From NCBI RefSeq assembly GCF_044803115.1, contig NZ_CP085224.1, forward strand, positions 4,092,001-4,156,000: a DNA stretch of 64,000 nt, written 5' to 3'. The translations under genes and the position numbers were made by a program. The stretch comes from Caenispirillum salinarum_A. Lineage in GTDB: Bacteria; Pseudomonadota; Alphaproteobacteria; Rhodospirillales; Rhodospirillaceae. The notes beneath the pieces were generated by a model. The model was not told the DNA's origin, did no database searches, and worked only from the letters and a program-made list of their open reading frames with translations. Shown here piece after piece: positions 49,916 through 58,755 of the stretch (within the stretch, counting starts at the first letter, position 1; the number at the start of each line of letters is the position of its first letter).

Positions 49916-52876
49916 ATGATGATGAGCCTGCCCCTCGACGCCGCCACCCTGGGCGCTGTGTTGGGTTCGGCCGTGCTTACCTTCGCCATGGTGCTGGCCC
50001 GCACCCTGCCGCAGGCGCCGCGCGCCCTGTCGTGGTGGGCGGCGGCCTTTGCCGCCCAGACGGCCGCCTTCCTGGTGCTGTTCCTGGCGCCGACCCTGGA
50101 CGACAGGGTCCTGACGCTGGCCGCCGAGGCCCTCCAATCGGCCGCCGGCATCCTGGTGCTGGCCGGCGTCTGGAGCTTCACGGGCCGGCGGGTCGGGCGC
50201 CGGGCGCTGGCGCTCGGGGCGGTGGTGATGCTGGCCTGGCCCGCAGTCGTCACCACGCTCCACGACCCCGACCAGCCGGTGGTCTTCGGCCTTCTGGGGC
50301 TGCCGCTGATCGTTGCCGGCGGCGCCTTCCTGATCGGCCGCGAAAGCCGGGGGGAAGCCGCCTATCGCGCCACGGGCCTGCTGTTCGTCGTCGGCGGCCT
50401 GCACGGGCTGGTGACGCCCTTCATGCATTCCGGCGGCCTGCTGCCGTGGCTGTTCGTCTCCCATCAGGTGCTGGCGGTGATGCTGGCGGTGGCGCTGCTG
50501 GTGGTGGTGCTCCGCCGGCTGCAGATCGCCGCCGCCGCCGAGACCGACCGCGCGAACCGCGCGCAGGCGCAGCTCGTCGACGCGGTGGAAAGCATCACCG
50601 AGGCCTTCAGCCTGTTCGACGCCGACGACCGGCTGGTGCTGTCCAACCGCCGCTACCGCGAGGTCATGGAACGCGCCGGCATCACGGTCGTGCCGGGCAT
50701 GACCTTCCGCGACCTGTGCGAACAGACCGCCGACCGGGGCCTCGCCACCGCGAGCCTGGGCCGCCGCGACGCCTGGATCGAAGAACGGGTCGCCGCCCAC
50801 CGCGCGCCCAAGGGGCCGGTGGAGCAGGAGCTGGCCGACGGCAGCGTCATGCTCCTGCGCGAATATGTCACCAGCGAGGGCGGCCGTGTCTCGGTGCGGT
50901 CCGACATCACCGAGCGCAAGCAGGCCGAACGGGCCCTGCGGGAAAGCGAGCAGCGCTTCAAGGACCTGGCGGAAGCGGCCTCGGACTGGTTCTGGGAGAC
51001 CGACGCCGACCTGCGCTTCACCTTCGTCAGCCCGCGCGTGCTGACGGTCATGGGCGTGGACCCGCGCCACTTCCTGGGGCGCACGCTCATGGATCTGGCC
51101 GACGACGCGCCGGACCCGCTGCCTCTGCGCCACCAGATGGAGCGCCTGCGCGGCCGCCAGCCCTTCCGCGACGTCGGCCTGGGCCAGATGCTGCCCGACG
51201 GCCGCGTCAAGCACCTGAAACTCAGCGGCCGGCCGGTACACGACCACCACGGCCGCTTCCAGGGCTTCCGCGGCACGGCGACGGACGTGACCGCCGAGGT
51301 GGAGGCGCGCGCCGCCGCCCAATGGGCGCAGCACCAGTTGATGGAAGCCATCAACAGCATTTCCGACGGGTTCGCCCTGTGGGGACCGGACGACCGCCTG
51401 GTGCTGTTCAACGAAAATTACCGCAAGCTGTTCGGCTCCGCCGCCGCCAAGGTCCGCGGGGGCATGAGCTTTGACGATCTGCTGCGCCTGCAGCTCGATG
51501 CGGGCAACGTTCCACTGAGCGAGGACGAGCGCGCCGATTGGATGGCGCAGCGCCGCGAAAGCCACCGCCGCGGCGCCAGCGGCATGGAACTGATGCAGCG
51601 CGACGGTCGCTGGCTGCTCATTTCCGAGCACCGCACGCCCGACGGCTACATCGCCGGCGTCTACACCGACGCCACCGCCCTGCGCCGCCGCGAGGAACAG
51701 GTGGTGCTGGAAGGCCGGCGCCTGGCCGCCATCCTGGACAACATGCCCCAAGGCATCGCGGTGTTCGACTCAGACACCCGGCTGGTCGACCACAACCGCC
51801 TGTTCCGCCGCATGCTGAACCTGCCGCCGGGCCTGACCCGCGACGGCACCGACTACGCGGCCATCATCCGCCACCTGGCCACAGCCGGCGTTTTCGGCGA
51901 GTGCGACGTCGAGTCCTGCGTGTCGGAAAAGACCGAGGCCCTGCGCCTGCTCACCCGCGACCGCGCCGAGTGGTCCATGCCCGACGGCACCGTGCTGGAG
52001 GTCCGCCGGGCGGCCATGCCCGACGGCGGGGCGCTGACAACCTACATCGACGTCACCAGCCGCAAGCGCAACGAACTGATCCTGCGCGACGCCAAGGAGG
52101 CGGCGGAGCGCGGCAATCGCGCCAAGGCCGCCTTCCTCGCCAATGTCAGCCACGAACTGCGCACGCCGCTGAACGCCATCATCGGCTTTTCCGAAGCCAT
52201 TTCCGGCGAGTTGTTCGGCCCGCTGGAAAACGCCACCTACCGCGAATACGTGGCCGACATCTACGACTCGGGCACGCACCTCCTCAACCTCATCAACGAC
52301 ATCCTGGACATGTCGAAGGCCGAGGCCGGCCGAATCGACCTGAACGAGGAGCCCGTCAACCTGGTCGAGGTCGTCCACGCCTGCGTGAAGATGGTCAGCA
52401 AGCGGGCCGACAGCGCCGACGTCGCGCTGCACGCCGCGGTGCCCGACGACCTGCCGCGCCTGCTGGCGGACGACCGTCGCATCAAGCAGATCCTGCTCAA
52501 CCTGTTGTCCAACGCCGTGAAGTTCACCGACATCGGCGGCCGGGTCGACCTGTCGTGCCGGGTGACGGCGGACGGACGCCTGGCCCTGCGCGTCGCCGAC
52601 ACCGGCATCGGCATGACGGCCGAGGATCTGGACAAGGCCATGGAGCCTTTCGGCCAGGTGGACAGCCGCCTCGCCCGCCGCTACGAGGGGACCGGCCTGG
52701 GCCTGCCGCTGACCAAGGCGCTGGTGGAGCATCACGGCGGCGAACTGGTGGCGGAGTCCGAACCCGGCCAGGGCACGGCCATCACGGCCCTGTTCCCCGC
52801 CAGCCGCCTTCTGCCCGACGACGGCATGGGCCGGGCCGACACCGAACAATACCTGCCTGAGCCGGGCACGGCCTGA
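49916..52876 (+). CDS. Multi-PAS membrane sensor histidine kinase
   Basis: A 986-residue hybrid of a membrane sensor and a kinase. Residues about 1-205 carry six or seven TM helices. Four PAS-type domains follow: two of PAS_7 type (ITEAFSLFDADDRLVLSNRR, ISDGFALWGPDDRLVLFNEN), one PAS with an FWETDADLRFTFVSPR start, and a fourth (MPQGIAVFDSDTRLVDHNRL). The kinase has the H-box ANVSHELRTPLNAIIGFSEA, N-box LLNLLSNAVKFTD, G1 VADTGIGM and GTGLGLPLTKALVEHHGG. There is no receiver domain. Starts at one of three consecutive ATGs (49916-49924); its partner regulator is not adjacent. Confidence 0.92.
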   Translation: MMMSLPLDAATLGAVLGSAVLTFAMVLARTLPQAPRALSWWAAAFAAQTAAFLVLFLAPTLDDRVLTLAAEALQSAAGILVLAGVWSFTGRRVGRRALALGAVVMLAWPAVVTTLHDPDQPVVFGLLGLPLIVAGGAFLIGRESRGEAAYRATGLLFVVGGLHGLVTPFMHSGGLLPWLFVSHQVLAVMLAVALLVVVLRRLQIAAAAETDRANRAQAQLVDAVESITEAFSLFDADDRLVLSNRRYREVMERAGITVVPGMTFRDLCEQTADRGLATASLGRRDAWIEERVAAHRAPKGPVEQELADGSVMLLREYVTSEGGRVSVRSDITERKQAERALRESEQRFKDLAEAASDWFWETDADLRFTFVSPRVLTVMGVDPRHFLGRTLMDLADDAPDPLPLRHQMERLRGRQPFRDVGLGQMLPDGRVKHLKLSGRPVHDHHGRFQGFRGTATDVTAEVEARAAAQWAQHQLMEAINSISDGFALWGPDDRLVLFNENYRKLFGSAAAKVRGGMSFDDLLRLQLDAGNVPLSEDERADWMAQRRESHRRGASGMELMQRDGRWLLISEHRTPDGYIAGVYTDATALRRREEQVVLEGRRLAAILDNMPQGIAVFDSDTRLVDHNRLFRRMLNLPPGLTRDGTDYAAIIRHLATAGVFGECDVESCVSEKTEALRLLTRDRAEWSMPDGTVLEVRRAAMPDGGALTTYIDVTSRKRNELILRDAKEAAERGNRAKAAFLANVSHELRTPLNAIIGFSEAISGELFGPLENATYREYVADIYDSGTHLLNLINDILDMSKAEAGRIDLNEEPVNLVEVVHACVKMVSKRADSADVALHAAVPDDLPRLLADDRRIKQILLNLLSNAVKFTDIGGRVDLSCRVTADGRLALRVADTGIGMTAEDLDKAMEPFGQVDSRLARRYEGTGLGLPLTKALVEHHGGELVAESEPGQGTAITALFPASRLLPDDGMGRADTEQYLPEPGTA

Positions 52877-52937
52877 CCCCCACAGTCGCCCCAGGCGACC
52901 GATCCGCCGCCGGGGCCGTGCCGTACACCTTGGCACG

Positions 52938-53375
52938 ATGACACGATCCGACACCCTTACCGTCTTTTACGACGGCGGCTGCCCCCTCTGTCGGCGGGAG
53001 ATCGCCACCTACCGCGCGCTGAAGCCGCTGGGCGTGCGCTGGGTCAACGTCGCCGGCGGCGAGGGAGAGCCGCCCGGCGAGGGAGAGCCGCCCGGCGCGG
53101 AAGCGGCCGACGGCGGCGGGGCCGCCTGTCCGCTGGACCGGGCGGCGCTGCTGGCGCGCTTCCACGTCCAGCGGTCCGACGGCCGGATGGTCTCCGGCGC
53201 GCGGGCCTTCATTCTGTTGTGGCATCGGGTGCCGCGCTTCCGCTGGCTGGGCCGAATTGCAGGCATGCCGCCGCTGCCGGCGCTGCTGGAAGGCGGCTAC
53301 CGGCTGTTTCTGCGCCTGCGGCCCTGGATCGTGCGGCGCGCCGTCCGCGGCAAGCGGAAGACGCGCCGCGGATGA
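52938..53375 (+). CDS. DCC-family thiol-disulfide oxidoreductase (DUF393)
   Basis: A 145-residue protein with the DUF393 signature VFYDGGCPLCRREIATYRAL (the DCC motif D-x3-CPLC at residues about 12-18). The C-terminal half keeps ARAFILLWHRVPRFRWLGRI and YRLFLRLRPWIVRR. Function is unproven; a thiol-redox role is presumed from the CxxC. A tandem duplication in the loop after the first helix (GEGEPPG twice) is unusual. The gene ends 4 bp from the converging response regulator. Confidence 0.88.
   Translation: MTRSDTLTVFYDGGCPLCRREIATYRALKPLGVRWVNVAGGEGEPPGEGEPPGAEAADGGGAACPLDRAALLARFHVQRSDGRMVSGARAFILLWHRVPRFRWLGRIAGMPPLPALLEGGYRLFLRLRPWIVRRAVRGKRKTRRG
53058..53093 (+). repeat. 18-bp tandem duplication inside the DCC gene
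   Basis: Two perfect copies of GGCGAGGGAGAGCCGCCC, in frame, encoding Gly-Glu-Gly-Glu-Pro-Pro twice. Confidence 0.95.
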
Positions 53376-53379
53376 CGAA

Positions 53380-53754
53380 TCAGGCGCCGGGAATCGCGCG
53401 GCCGACGGCGGCGAGCAGTTCCTCGTCCTCGAACGGCTTGAACAGCACCTCCTGCGCGCCGTGAGCCTGCGCCAGGTGCGCCTTGACCTCCAGCGGCGCG
53501 CTGGGGCCGCCGCCGGAAATGATGATCACCGGCAGGTCGGCATGGATGGTGCGCACCTCCTTGAGAAAGGTGATGCCATCGACCCTGGGCATCCAGATGT
53601 CGACGATCGCCAGGTCATAGGCCGCGCGGCGCGCCGCCGTCAGCCCCTCCTCTCCGTCGGCGGCCTCGGTCACCGCGAACCCGGCGTCCTCTAGCGCCCC
53701 CCGCACCGCCTTGCGGACAAGCGGTTGGTCCTCCACCAGAAGTATCTGCTTCAC
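53380..53754 (-). CDS. Single-domain response regulator
   Basis: A 124-residue CheY-like receiver with no output domain. It has ILLVEDQPLVRKAVRG (acidic pocket), the phospho-accepting Asp in YDLAIVDIWMPRVDG, the Ser/Thr region VIIISGGG and the Lys in EVLFKPFEDEELL. Its ATG overlaps the stop of the upstream histidine kinase, so the two are a cognate pair. Output probably passes to another protein, as in phosphorelays. Confidence 0.93.
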   Translation of the reverse strand: MKQILLVEDQPLVRKAVRGALEDAGFAVTEAADGEEGLTAARRAAYDLAIVDIWMPRVDGITFLKEVRTIHADLPVIIISGGGPSAPLEVKAHLAQAHGAQEVLFKPFEDEELLAAVGRAIPGA

Positions 53755-55292
53755 GACAGGATGGTCCTCGTCTGTGGTGTCTGCGTCGTCTCATGGTCCG
53801 CGTCCGCCGTCTCAAGCAGCGGTAGGCGGATTTCGAAGACCGCACCCTCTCCCGGGGTGCTGGCCACCGATACGTCACCACCCCAGTTGCGGGCGATGCC
53901 GTAGACCACCGAAAGCCCGAGGCCGCTCCCCTCGCCGACGGGCTTGGTGGTGAAGAATGGGTCGAACACGCGCTCGTCGACGCCGGTCTGAAGCCCCGGC
54001 CCGTTGTCGCGCACGCGCAGGATGGCGCGCGGGACCGCGCCATCGGCGCGCTGGGAGGCCGGTTCGGTGCCAAGCGAGACCCAGATGGTGCCGCCGGGCC
54101 CGCAGGCGTCCGCGGCGTTGCTCATCAGGTTGATGACGACCTGGGACACGTCGGAGGCCGTGACGGCCGCCAGGTCCTGCAGGGGTTCGATGGAGCGCTC
54201 CACCCGCACCGACCGGGTCAGCAGCCCGGCAGCCGTGTCCACCGCCCTGGCGACGACCTCCGACAGCACGACAGGCCCCTGGTCGGCCATGCCGCCGCCG
54301 GAGTAGGTGAGCACCCCGCCGACCACGTCGCGCGCCGCCCGGCCGGCGGCAGTGATGTCGTCGAGCATGGCAAGGATGGCCTCCGGCGGTTGGGGCAGCG
54401 CCGCCAGGCGCTTGCGGGCCCGGCGCGACAGCGACACGACGGGCAGCAGCAGGTTGTTCAGTTCGTGTGCAAGCCCGCCGGCCATGCGTCCCAGCGCCTC
54501 GCGCTTGTGGCGGGCATACTGCATCTTGATCCAGTTGTGCCGCGCCGTGATGTCCGACGACGTGCCGACAAAGCCCAGAAACCGGCCGTCCAGGGAGAAC
54601 CGCGGATTGCCGCTGATGCGCACGATGCGCCGCGTGCCGTCGGGCAGCACCTGCGGATAGACCAGGTCGCGGAAGGGCTTGCGCTGGGCCATGGCGGCAT
54701 CGATGGCGGCCATGTCCTCGGGCGGCAGGGCGGTGTCGAGCAGGTCGCGGCGCGTCATGGCCAGCACGCCCACATGCCGGACGCCGTCGCGCTCCAGCAC
54801 CAGGTCGAAGGGCACGAAGCGGCCGGTTTCGTCCGTTTTCCAGAACCAGTCGCCCGACAGTTCGGCCAGTTCGCCGAACAGCGCCCGCTCCTGCTCCAGT
54901 TGACTGGCGAGCGTGAAGCTCTCCGTGATGTCGAGCGGCGTGCCCATGATGCGGCGAATGACGCCGTCGCCCCCCACCAGCGGCGTCAGGGTCACGCGCA
55001 GGCGGCGGCGGCCATTCTCCGTATCGATGAAGCCCTCGTAGTCCAGCCTCCGGGCTTCGGTCAGGCACTGTTGCAGGCGTGCCGTCAGCCGCCCGGCCAG
55101 GTCGGCGGGCAGAGCTTCCGCAGGCGTGCGGCCGCGCAAGCCGGCATCCGAGACGCCGGCCAGGGCTTCAAGACGGTGATTGAGCGCGGCGAAGCGGAAA
55201 CCGCCCTCCTCCGTCACCTCGACGACGAAGACCGGCGCGCCGATGGCGTCGATGACGGCGCCCAGCGCTTCCGCCGGAAGCGTGGTGAGCAT
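53751..55292 (-). CDS. PAS-domain sensor histidine kinase
   Basis: A 513-residue cytoplasmic kinase with no TM segment. Two PAS/PAC units come first (ALGAVIDAIGAPVFVVEVTE...TPLDITESF; ELSGDWFWKTDETGRFVPFD...GTSSDITARH). The H-box is GRMAGGLAHELNNLLLPVVS, a form with HELNN like NtrB-type kinases. ATPase boxes: VVINLMSNAADACG, VRDNGPGLQ and EGSGLGLSVVYGIARNWGG. The start at ATG 55292 follows the last poorly coding stretch. It is co-transcribed with the single-domain receiver and divergent from the semialdehyde dehydrogenase. Confidence 0.92.
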   Translation of the reverse strand: MLTTLPAEALGAVIDAIGAPVFVVEVTEEGGFRFAALNHRLEALAGVSDAGLRGRTPAEALPADLAGRLTARLQQCLTEARRLDYEGFIDTENGRRRLRVTLTPLVGGDGVIRRIMGTPLDITESFTLASQLEQERALFGELAELSGDWFWKTDETGRFVPFDLVLERDGVRHVGVLAMTRRDLLDTALPPEDMAAIDAAMAQRKPFRDLVYPQVLPDGTRRIVRISGNPRFSLDGRFLGFVGTSSDITARHNWIKMQYARHKREALGRMAGGLAHELNNLLLPVVSLSRRARKRLAALPQPPEAILAMLDDITAAGRAARDVVGGVLTYSGGGMADQGPVVLSEVVARAVDTAAGLLTRSVRVERSIEPLQDLAAVTASDVSQVVINLMSNAADACGPGGTIWVSLGTEPASQRADGAVPRAILRVRDNGPGLQTGVDERVFDPFFTTKPVGEGSGLGLSVVYGIARNWGGDVSVASTPGEGAVFEIRLPLLETADADHETTQTPQTRTILS

Positions 55293-55507
55293 GGGTGTGC
55301 GCGTCCTTGTTGGTTTCGAAAAGAGTGGGGGAAAGACAGATGGTTTGCAATGGCAAAAATTCGCGCCGGACCGGTCCTGGCGTCTCGACCGCGACGAAGC
55401 GGTTGCCAAGCAAGACGTGCGGTTTCAAACTCCGCGGGCGCGACGGCCGGGCAGGACCGTTTTCGCCCATCAAGAACCGACGCATCGGATAGAACGAGGA
55501 GACCTCC

Positions 55508-56935
55508 ATGTACATCGACGGCCAGTGGACCCGGGGCGAGTCGGGCGCCACCTTCGCGGTGACCAACCCGGCGACGGGCGCAGTGATCGACCACGTGCCC
55601 GACGGGGGCGCGGCGGATGCCGCCGCCGCCATCGCCGCCGCCGAGGCCGCCTTCGCCGACTGGTCCCGCACCACGGCCTACCAGCGCTCCGCCTACCTCT
55701 ACCGTGCCTGGCAGATCATGACCGAGCGCTCCGAGGATCTGGCGCGCACCATGTCCACCGAACAGGGCAAGCCGCTCAAGGCCGCCCGCAACGAGGTCAA
55801 GTACGGCGCCGACTTCCTGCTGTGGTATGCCGAGGAGGCCAAGCGCGTCTATGGCGAAACCATTCCCGCCCCGCGCGGCGACCAGCGCTTCATGGTGCTC
55901 AAGCAGGCGGTCGGCGTGGTGGCGGCGGTGACGCCGTGGAACTATCCCATCAGCATGATCACCCGCAAGGTCGGTCCGGCGCTGGCGGCCGGCTGCACGG
56001 TGGTGCTCAAGCCGGCGGAGGCGACGCCTCTGTGTGCGGTCGAGATGTTCAAGGTGTTCCATGACGCCGGATTTCCCAAGGGCGTGGTAAACCTGGTCAC
56101 CGCCAGCGATCCCAAGCCCATCGGAGAAGAATTCGTCTCCAACCCGGCGGTGCGCAAGATCACCTTCACCGGCTCCACCCCCGTCGGCAAGATGCTGGCG
56201 AGCCGGGCGGCGGCGCAGATGAAGCGCGTGTCGCTGGAACTGGGCGGCCACGCGCCGTTCATCGTGTTCGACGACGCCGACGCCGAGCACGCCGCCAAGG
56301 GTGCGAGCCTGGTGAAGTTCCTCAACACCGGGCAGGCCTGCATTTCGCCCAACCGCTTCTTCGTCCACCGCAGCAAGGTCGACCAGTTCCAGGAGGTCTT
56401 CGCCGCCCGCGTCGCGAAGATGAAGGCGGGGTCGGGCCTGGAAGACGGCGTGCAGATCGGGCCGCTGGTCAACGAGGCCGCCGTCGCCAAGGTCGAGGAC
56501 CAGGTCAACGATGCCGTCGCCAAGGGCGCGACCGCCGTGACCGGCGGTCGGCGGCTGACCGAGGGGGCGTTGGCGCAAGGGCACTTCTTCGCCCCCACCC
56601 TGCTGGCGGGTGTGACGCCCGAGATGAAGATCTACCGCGAGGAAACCTTCGGCCCCGTGGCGCCCGTCATTCCCTTCGACGACGAGGCCGAGGTGCTGGC
56701 CATGGCCAACGACACCACGTACGGCCTCGCGGCCTATGTCTACACCCGCGACATCGGCCGGGCCTGGCGAGCCATGGAGGCGCTGCGGTTCGGCATCGTC
56801 GGCATCAACGACATCAACCCCACCGCCGCCGCCGCCCCCTTCGGCGGCATGAAGGAAAGCGGCCTGGGCCGCGAGGGCGGCCATGAGGGCATCGACGAGT
56901 ACCTGGAGACCAAGCTCGCCGGGTTCGCGGTGTAG
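55508..56935 (+). CDS. gabD: NAD(P)-dependent succinate-semialdehyde dehydrogenase
   Basis: A 475-residue aldehyde dehydrogenase, probably oxidising succinate semialdehyde to succinate. It has VVAAVTPWNYPISMITRKVG (cofactor and Asn), ITFTGSTPVGKMLA, the general-base Glu in VSLELGGHAPFIVFDDAD and the nucleophile Cys in NTGQACISPNRFFVH. The C-terminus GGMKESGLGREGGHEGIDEY is typical of GabD-like enzymes. No gabT is adjacent, but the class III aminotransferase at 46.8-48.1 kb could be related. GAGGAGA precedes the ATG. Confidence 0.9.
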   Translation: MYIDGQWTRGESGATFAVTNPATGAVIDHVPDGGAADAAAAIAAAEAAFADWSRTTAYQRSAYLYRAWQIMTERSEDLARTMSTEQGKPLKAARNEVKYGADFLLWYAEEAKRVYGETIPAPRGDQRFMVLKQAVGVVAAVTPWNYPISMITRKVGPALAAGCTVVLKPAEATPLCAVEMFKVFHDAGFPKGVVNLVTASDPKPIGEEFVSNPAVRKITFTGSTPVGKMLASRAAAQMKRVSLELGGHAPFIVFDDADAEHAAKGASLVKFLNTGQACISPNRFFVHRSKVDQFQEVFAARVAKMKAGSGLEDGVQIGPLVNEAAVAKVEDQVNDAVAKGATAVTGGRRLTEGALAQGHFFAPTLLAGVTPEMKIYREETFGPVAPVIPFDDEAEVLAMANDTTYGLAAYVYTRDIGRAWRAMEALRFGIVGINDINPTAAAAPFGGMKESGLGREGGHEGIDEYLETKLAGFAV

Positions 56936-56992
56936 GTCAGCCGGTCAGGGCGAGGCGGACGGCGGCGCCGTCCCCTCCCCTCTTCCCCGGCG

Positions 56993-57283
56993 TCAGTGCG
57001 CCGTTTCCGCCGCCGCGCCGCGACAGGCGATGTTCAGCATTTCGCAGACCGTGCGGCCATCGCCGCGTTCCAGGAACAGGCGATAGCTGCCCAGCCGTGC
57101 CCCCAACTCCCGCGCGAACTCGGCCGCGCGCTGTCGGGTGGGAAACCGGTGGGCGTGGGGCTCGCCGTCACGGTGGACGATCCAGTGGCCTTCGAACCGG
57201 CGCACGCGCAGGATCGGCGCTTCCGGTCCGGCGGCCTCGGGAACTGTCGGCGGATCAGCGGGGACGGGTGTGCTCTGGAGCAT
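56993..57283 (-). CDS. Small DUF2188-like protein
   Basis: A 96-residue protein. The core FEGHWIVHRDGEPHAHRFPT with the following RQRAAEFARELG resembles the DUF2188 pattern (W-x-V followed by basic residues and an AE-helix). Two Cys occur at the end (TVCEMLNIACRGA). The ATG at 57283 with an upstream GAGGTG was chosen over a GTG at 57313. It converges with gabD. Function unknown. Confidence 0.6.
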   Translation of the reverse strand: MLQSTPVPADPPTVPEAAGPEAPILRVRRFEGHWIVHRDGEPHAHRFPTRQRAAEFARELGARLGSYRLFLERGDGRTVCEMLNIACRGAAAETAH

Positions 57284-57380
57284 GACGGACACCTCGGCCA
57301 GGTTGAACGGCACGAGTTAGTATCCACCCGGTGGGCGTAGAGTTACACCCTTCGATAGGGGTCGAACGACCGATTGCGAA

Positions 57381-57408
57381 ACACCCGTTGCGCGGCCGCA
57401 ACAGGTGT
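57381..57408 (-). terminator. Hairpin after meaB
   Basis: ACACC-GTTGC and GCAAC-GGTGT arms with single mismatches and a GC loop lie 41 bp after the meaB stop on the minus strand. There is only a short T-run, so this is a weak candidate. Confidence 0.4.
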
Positions 57409-57448
57409 CTGCAAATCGACACAAATATCGCCAGGCGGCGGTGCCTAT

Positions 57449-58360
57449 CTACACCAGCCTCTCCGACACCTCCGCCAGCCGGGCAAAGGGGCTGTCAGCG
57501 GCGTCCAGCGTCACCGGAGCCACCTTCTTCAGGCCCTCGCGGCCGAAGCGTTCGCGGATGAATTCCTCCAGCCATTCGGTCGCCTGCGCGCGGCGGGTTT
57601 CGGCCAGCATGTGGCGGTCGCGCAGGTGGGTCAGGTGGCGGTCCATGGCGCCGATCACCTCGTCCATGCCCTGCTTGCGCATGCTGGAGATTTGCAGGAC
57701 CGGGATTTCCCAGCCCTCCATGTCCGCCTCCGCCAGGGACAGGGCGCCGTGCACGTCGGCGGCGGCGCGTTCGGCGGCCGCGCCCATGTCGGCCTTGGTC
57801 ACCAGCACGATGTGGGGGATTTCCGCGATGCCGGCCTTCATGAACTGCAACGAGTCGCCGGACCCCGGCTGGACGCAGAACACCACCGTGTCGGCCACCC
57901 GCACCACGTCGGTCTCCGACTGGCCGACGCCGACGGTTTCGATCAGCACCACGTCGAACAGCGCGCGCATGAGCACCATGGCGGCGACCGTCAGTCCGGC
58001 CAGCCCGCCCAGGCGGTCGCGCGCGGCCATCGATCGCACGTAAACGCCCGTGTCCTCGGGGTCCGTCTGAAGGCGCGTGCGGTCGCCCAGCAGCGCGCCC
58101 TTGGACTTGCGCGACGACGGGTCGACGGCGATCACGCCCACCGTCCGCCTGTCCGCCCGCCAGCCGGCGATCAGCGCGTTGATGAGCGTCGACTTGCCCA
58201 CCCCCGGCGGGCCGGTGATGCCCACCACGTGGGCGCGCGGCGCCTTGTAGGCGTCGGAGAGCAAGCGGACGGTCTCCGGCGCGTCGGGCTTGGCCTCCAC
58301 ATGGGCGAGCGCGCGCGCCAATGCGGCCTTTCCGCCCGTTTGCAGGGTCTTCAGGTCCAT
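57449..58360 (-). CDS. meaB: Methylmalonyl-CoA mutase-associated GTPase MeaB
   Basis: A 303-residue G3E P-loop GTPase that protects and loads adenosylcobalamin mutases. Walker A VVGITGPPGVGKSTLINALI, VIAVDPSSRKSKGALLGDRT, and LIETVGVGQSETDVVRVADT (switch II region) are diagnostic. G4 is LVTKADM. No mutase subunit is in the window, so it acts on one encoded elsewhere. ATG 58360 was chosen, as the frame upstream runs into the palindromic repeat and is not conserved in character. Confidence 0.94.
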   Translation of the reverse strand: MDLKTLQTGGKAALARALAHVEAKPDAPETVRLLSDAYKAPRAHVVGITGPPGVGKSTLINALIAGWRADRRTVGVIAVDPSSRKSKGALLGDRTRLQTDPEDTGVYVRSMAARDRLGGLAGLTVAAMVLMRALFDVVLIETVGVGQSETDVVRVADTVVFCVQPGSGDSLQFMKAGIAEIPHIVLVTKADMGAAAERAAADVHGALSLAEADMEGWEIPVLQISSMRKQGMDEVIGAMDRHLTHLRDRHMLAETRRAQATEWLEEFIRERFGREGLKKVAPVTLDAADSPFARLAEVSERLV

Positions 58361-58755
58361 TGTCTGGCTCCGGCGGATGAGAACTGCGGCACGATGGCAG
58401 GCATGGCGCGGCGAGGCCGCAAAGACACAAAGGACACCAAGAGGCCGTGCCGGCTGAGGCGGCGCGGATCGGGCCGCACGCCGTGATCGGGAAACACCAA
58501 GGCGCCAAGACACCAAGGAGGCCGAGCATCCATGCGCGCCATCGCATCATCGTCCCGCGCCGTCGCATCCGGCCGGGAATGATGAGGCCGCTGGCGCGGC
58601 GGGGCGGCAATGCGCCGCCGCCTTGGTGCCTTGGTGTCTTGGTGGTCCACCCCTCCACGAACACCGGCGGCGGGCCGCAGTGACAGCGGCCCGCACACCC
58701 TCTTGGTGTTCTTCGTGTCTTGGTGGCTATCCCGCACGAACGCCGGCCACCTGCC
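58361..58755. other. Intergenic region between ppdK and meaB, filled by repeat element B
   Basis: 395 bp without a gene. It is dominated by the nested inverted repeat at 58411-58735; open frames here are artefacts of the repeats. No clear promoter for meaB was seen. Confidence 0.8.
58411..58735. repeat. Nested palindromic CCAAGACAC-type element B
   Basis: Four arms: B1 58411-58454 and B2 58491-58523 in plus orientation, then B3 58611-58650 and B4 58686-58735 inverted. B1/B4 share AAAGACAC-AAG, ACACCAAGAGG and G-GTG-CGG with element A arms (23224-23420). B2/B3 are pure 8-bp units: CCAAGGCG, CCAAGACA, CCAAGG and CCAAGACA, CCAAGGCA, CCAAGGCG. The whole can fold into a nested hairpin B1:B4 around B2:B3. 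Confidence 0.85.

Noticed and set aside
58411..58735. CRISPR array (repeated 8-9 bp units)
   Set aside because: Units are too short, not separated by unique spacers, and arranged as inverted arms; no cas genes.
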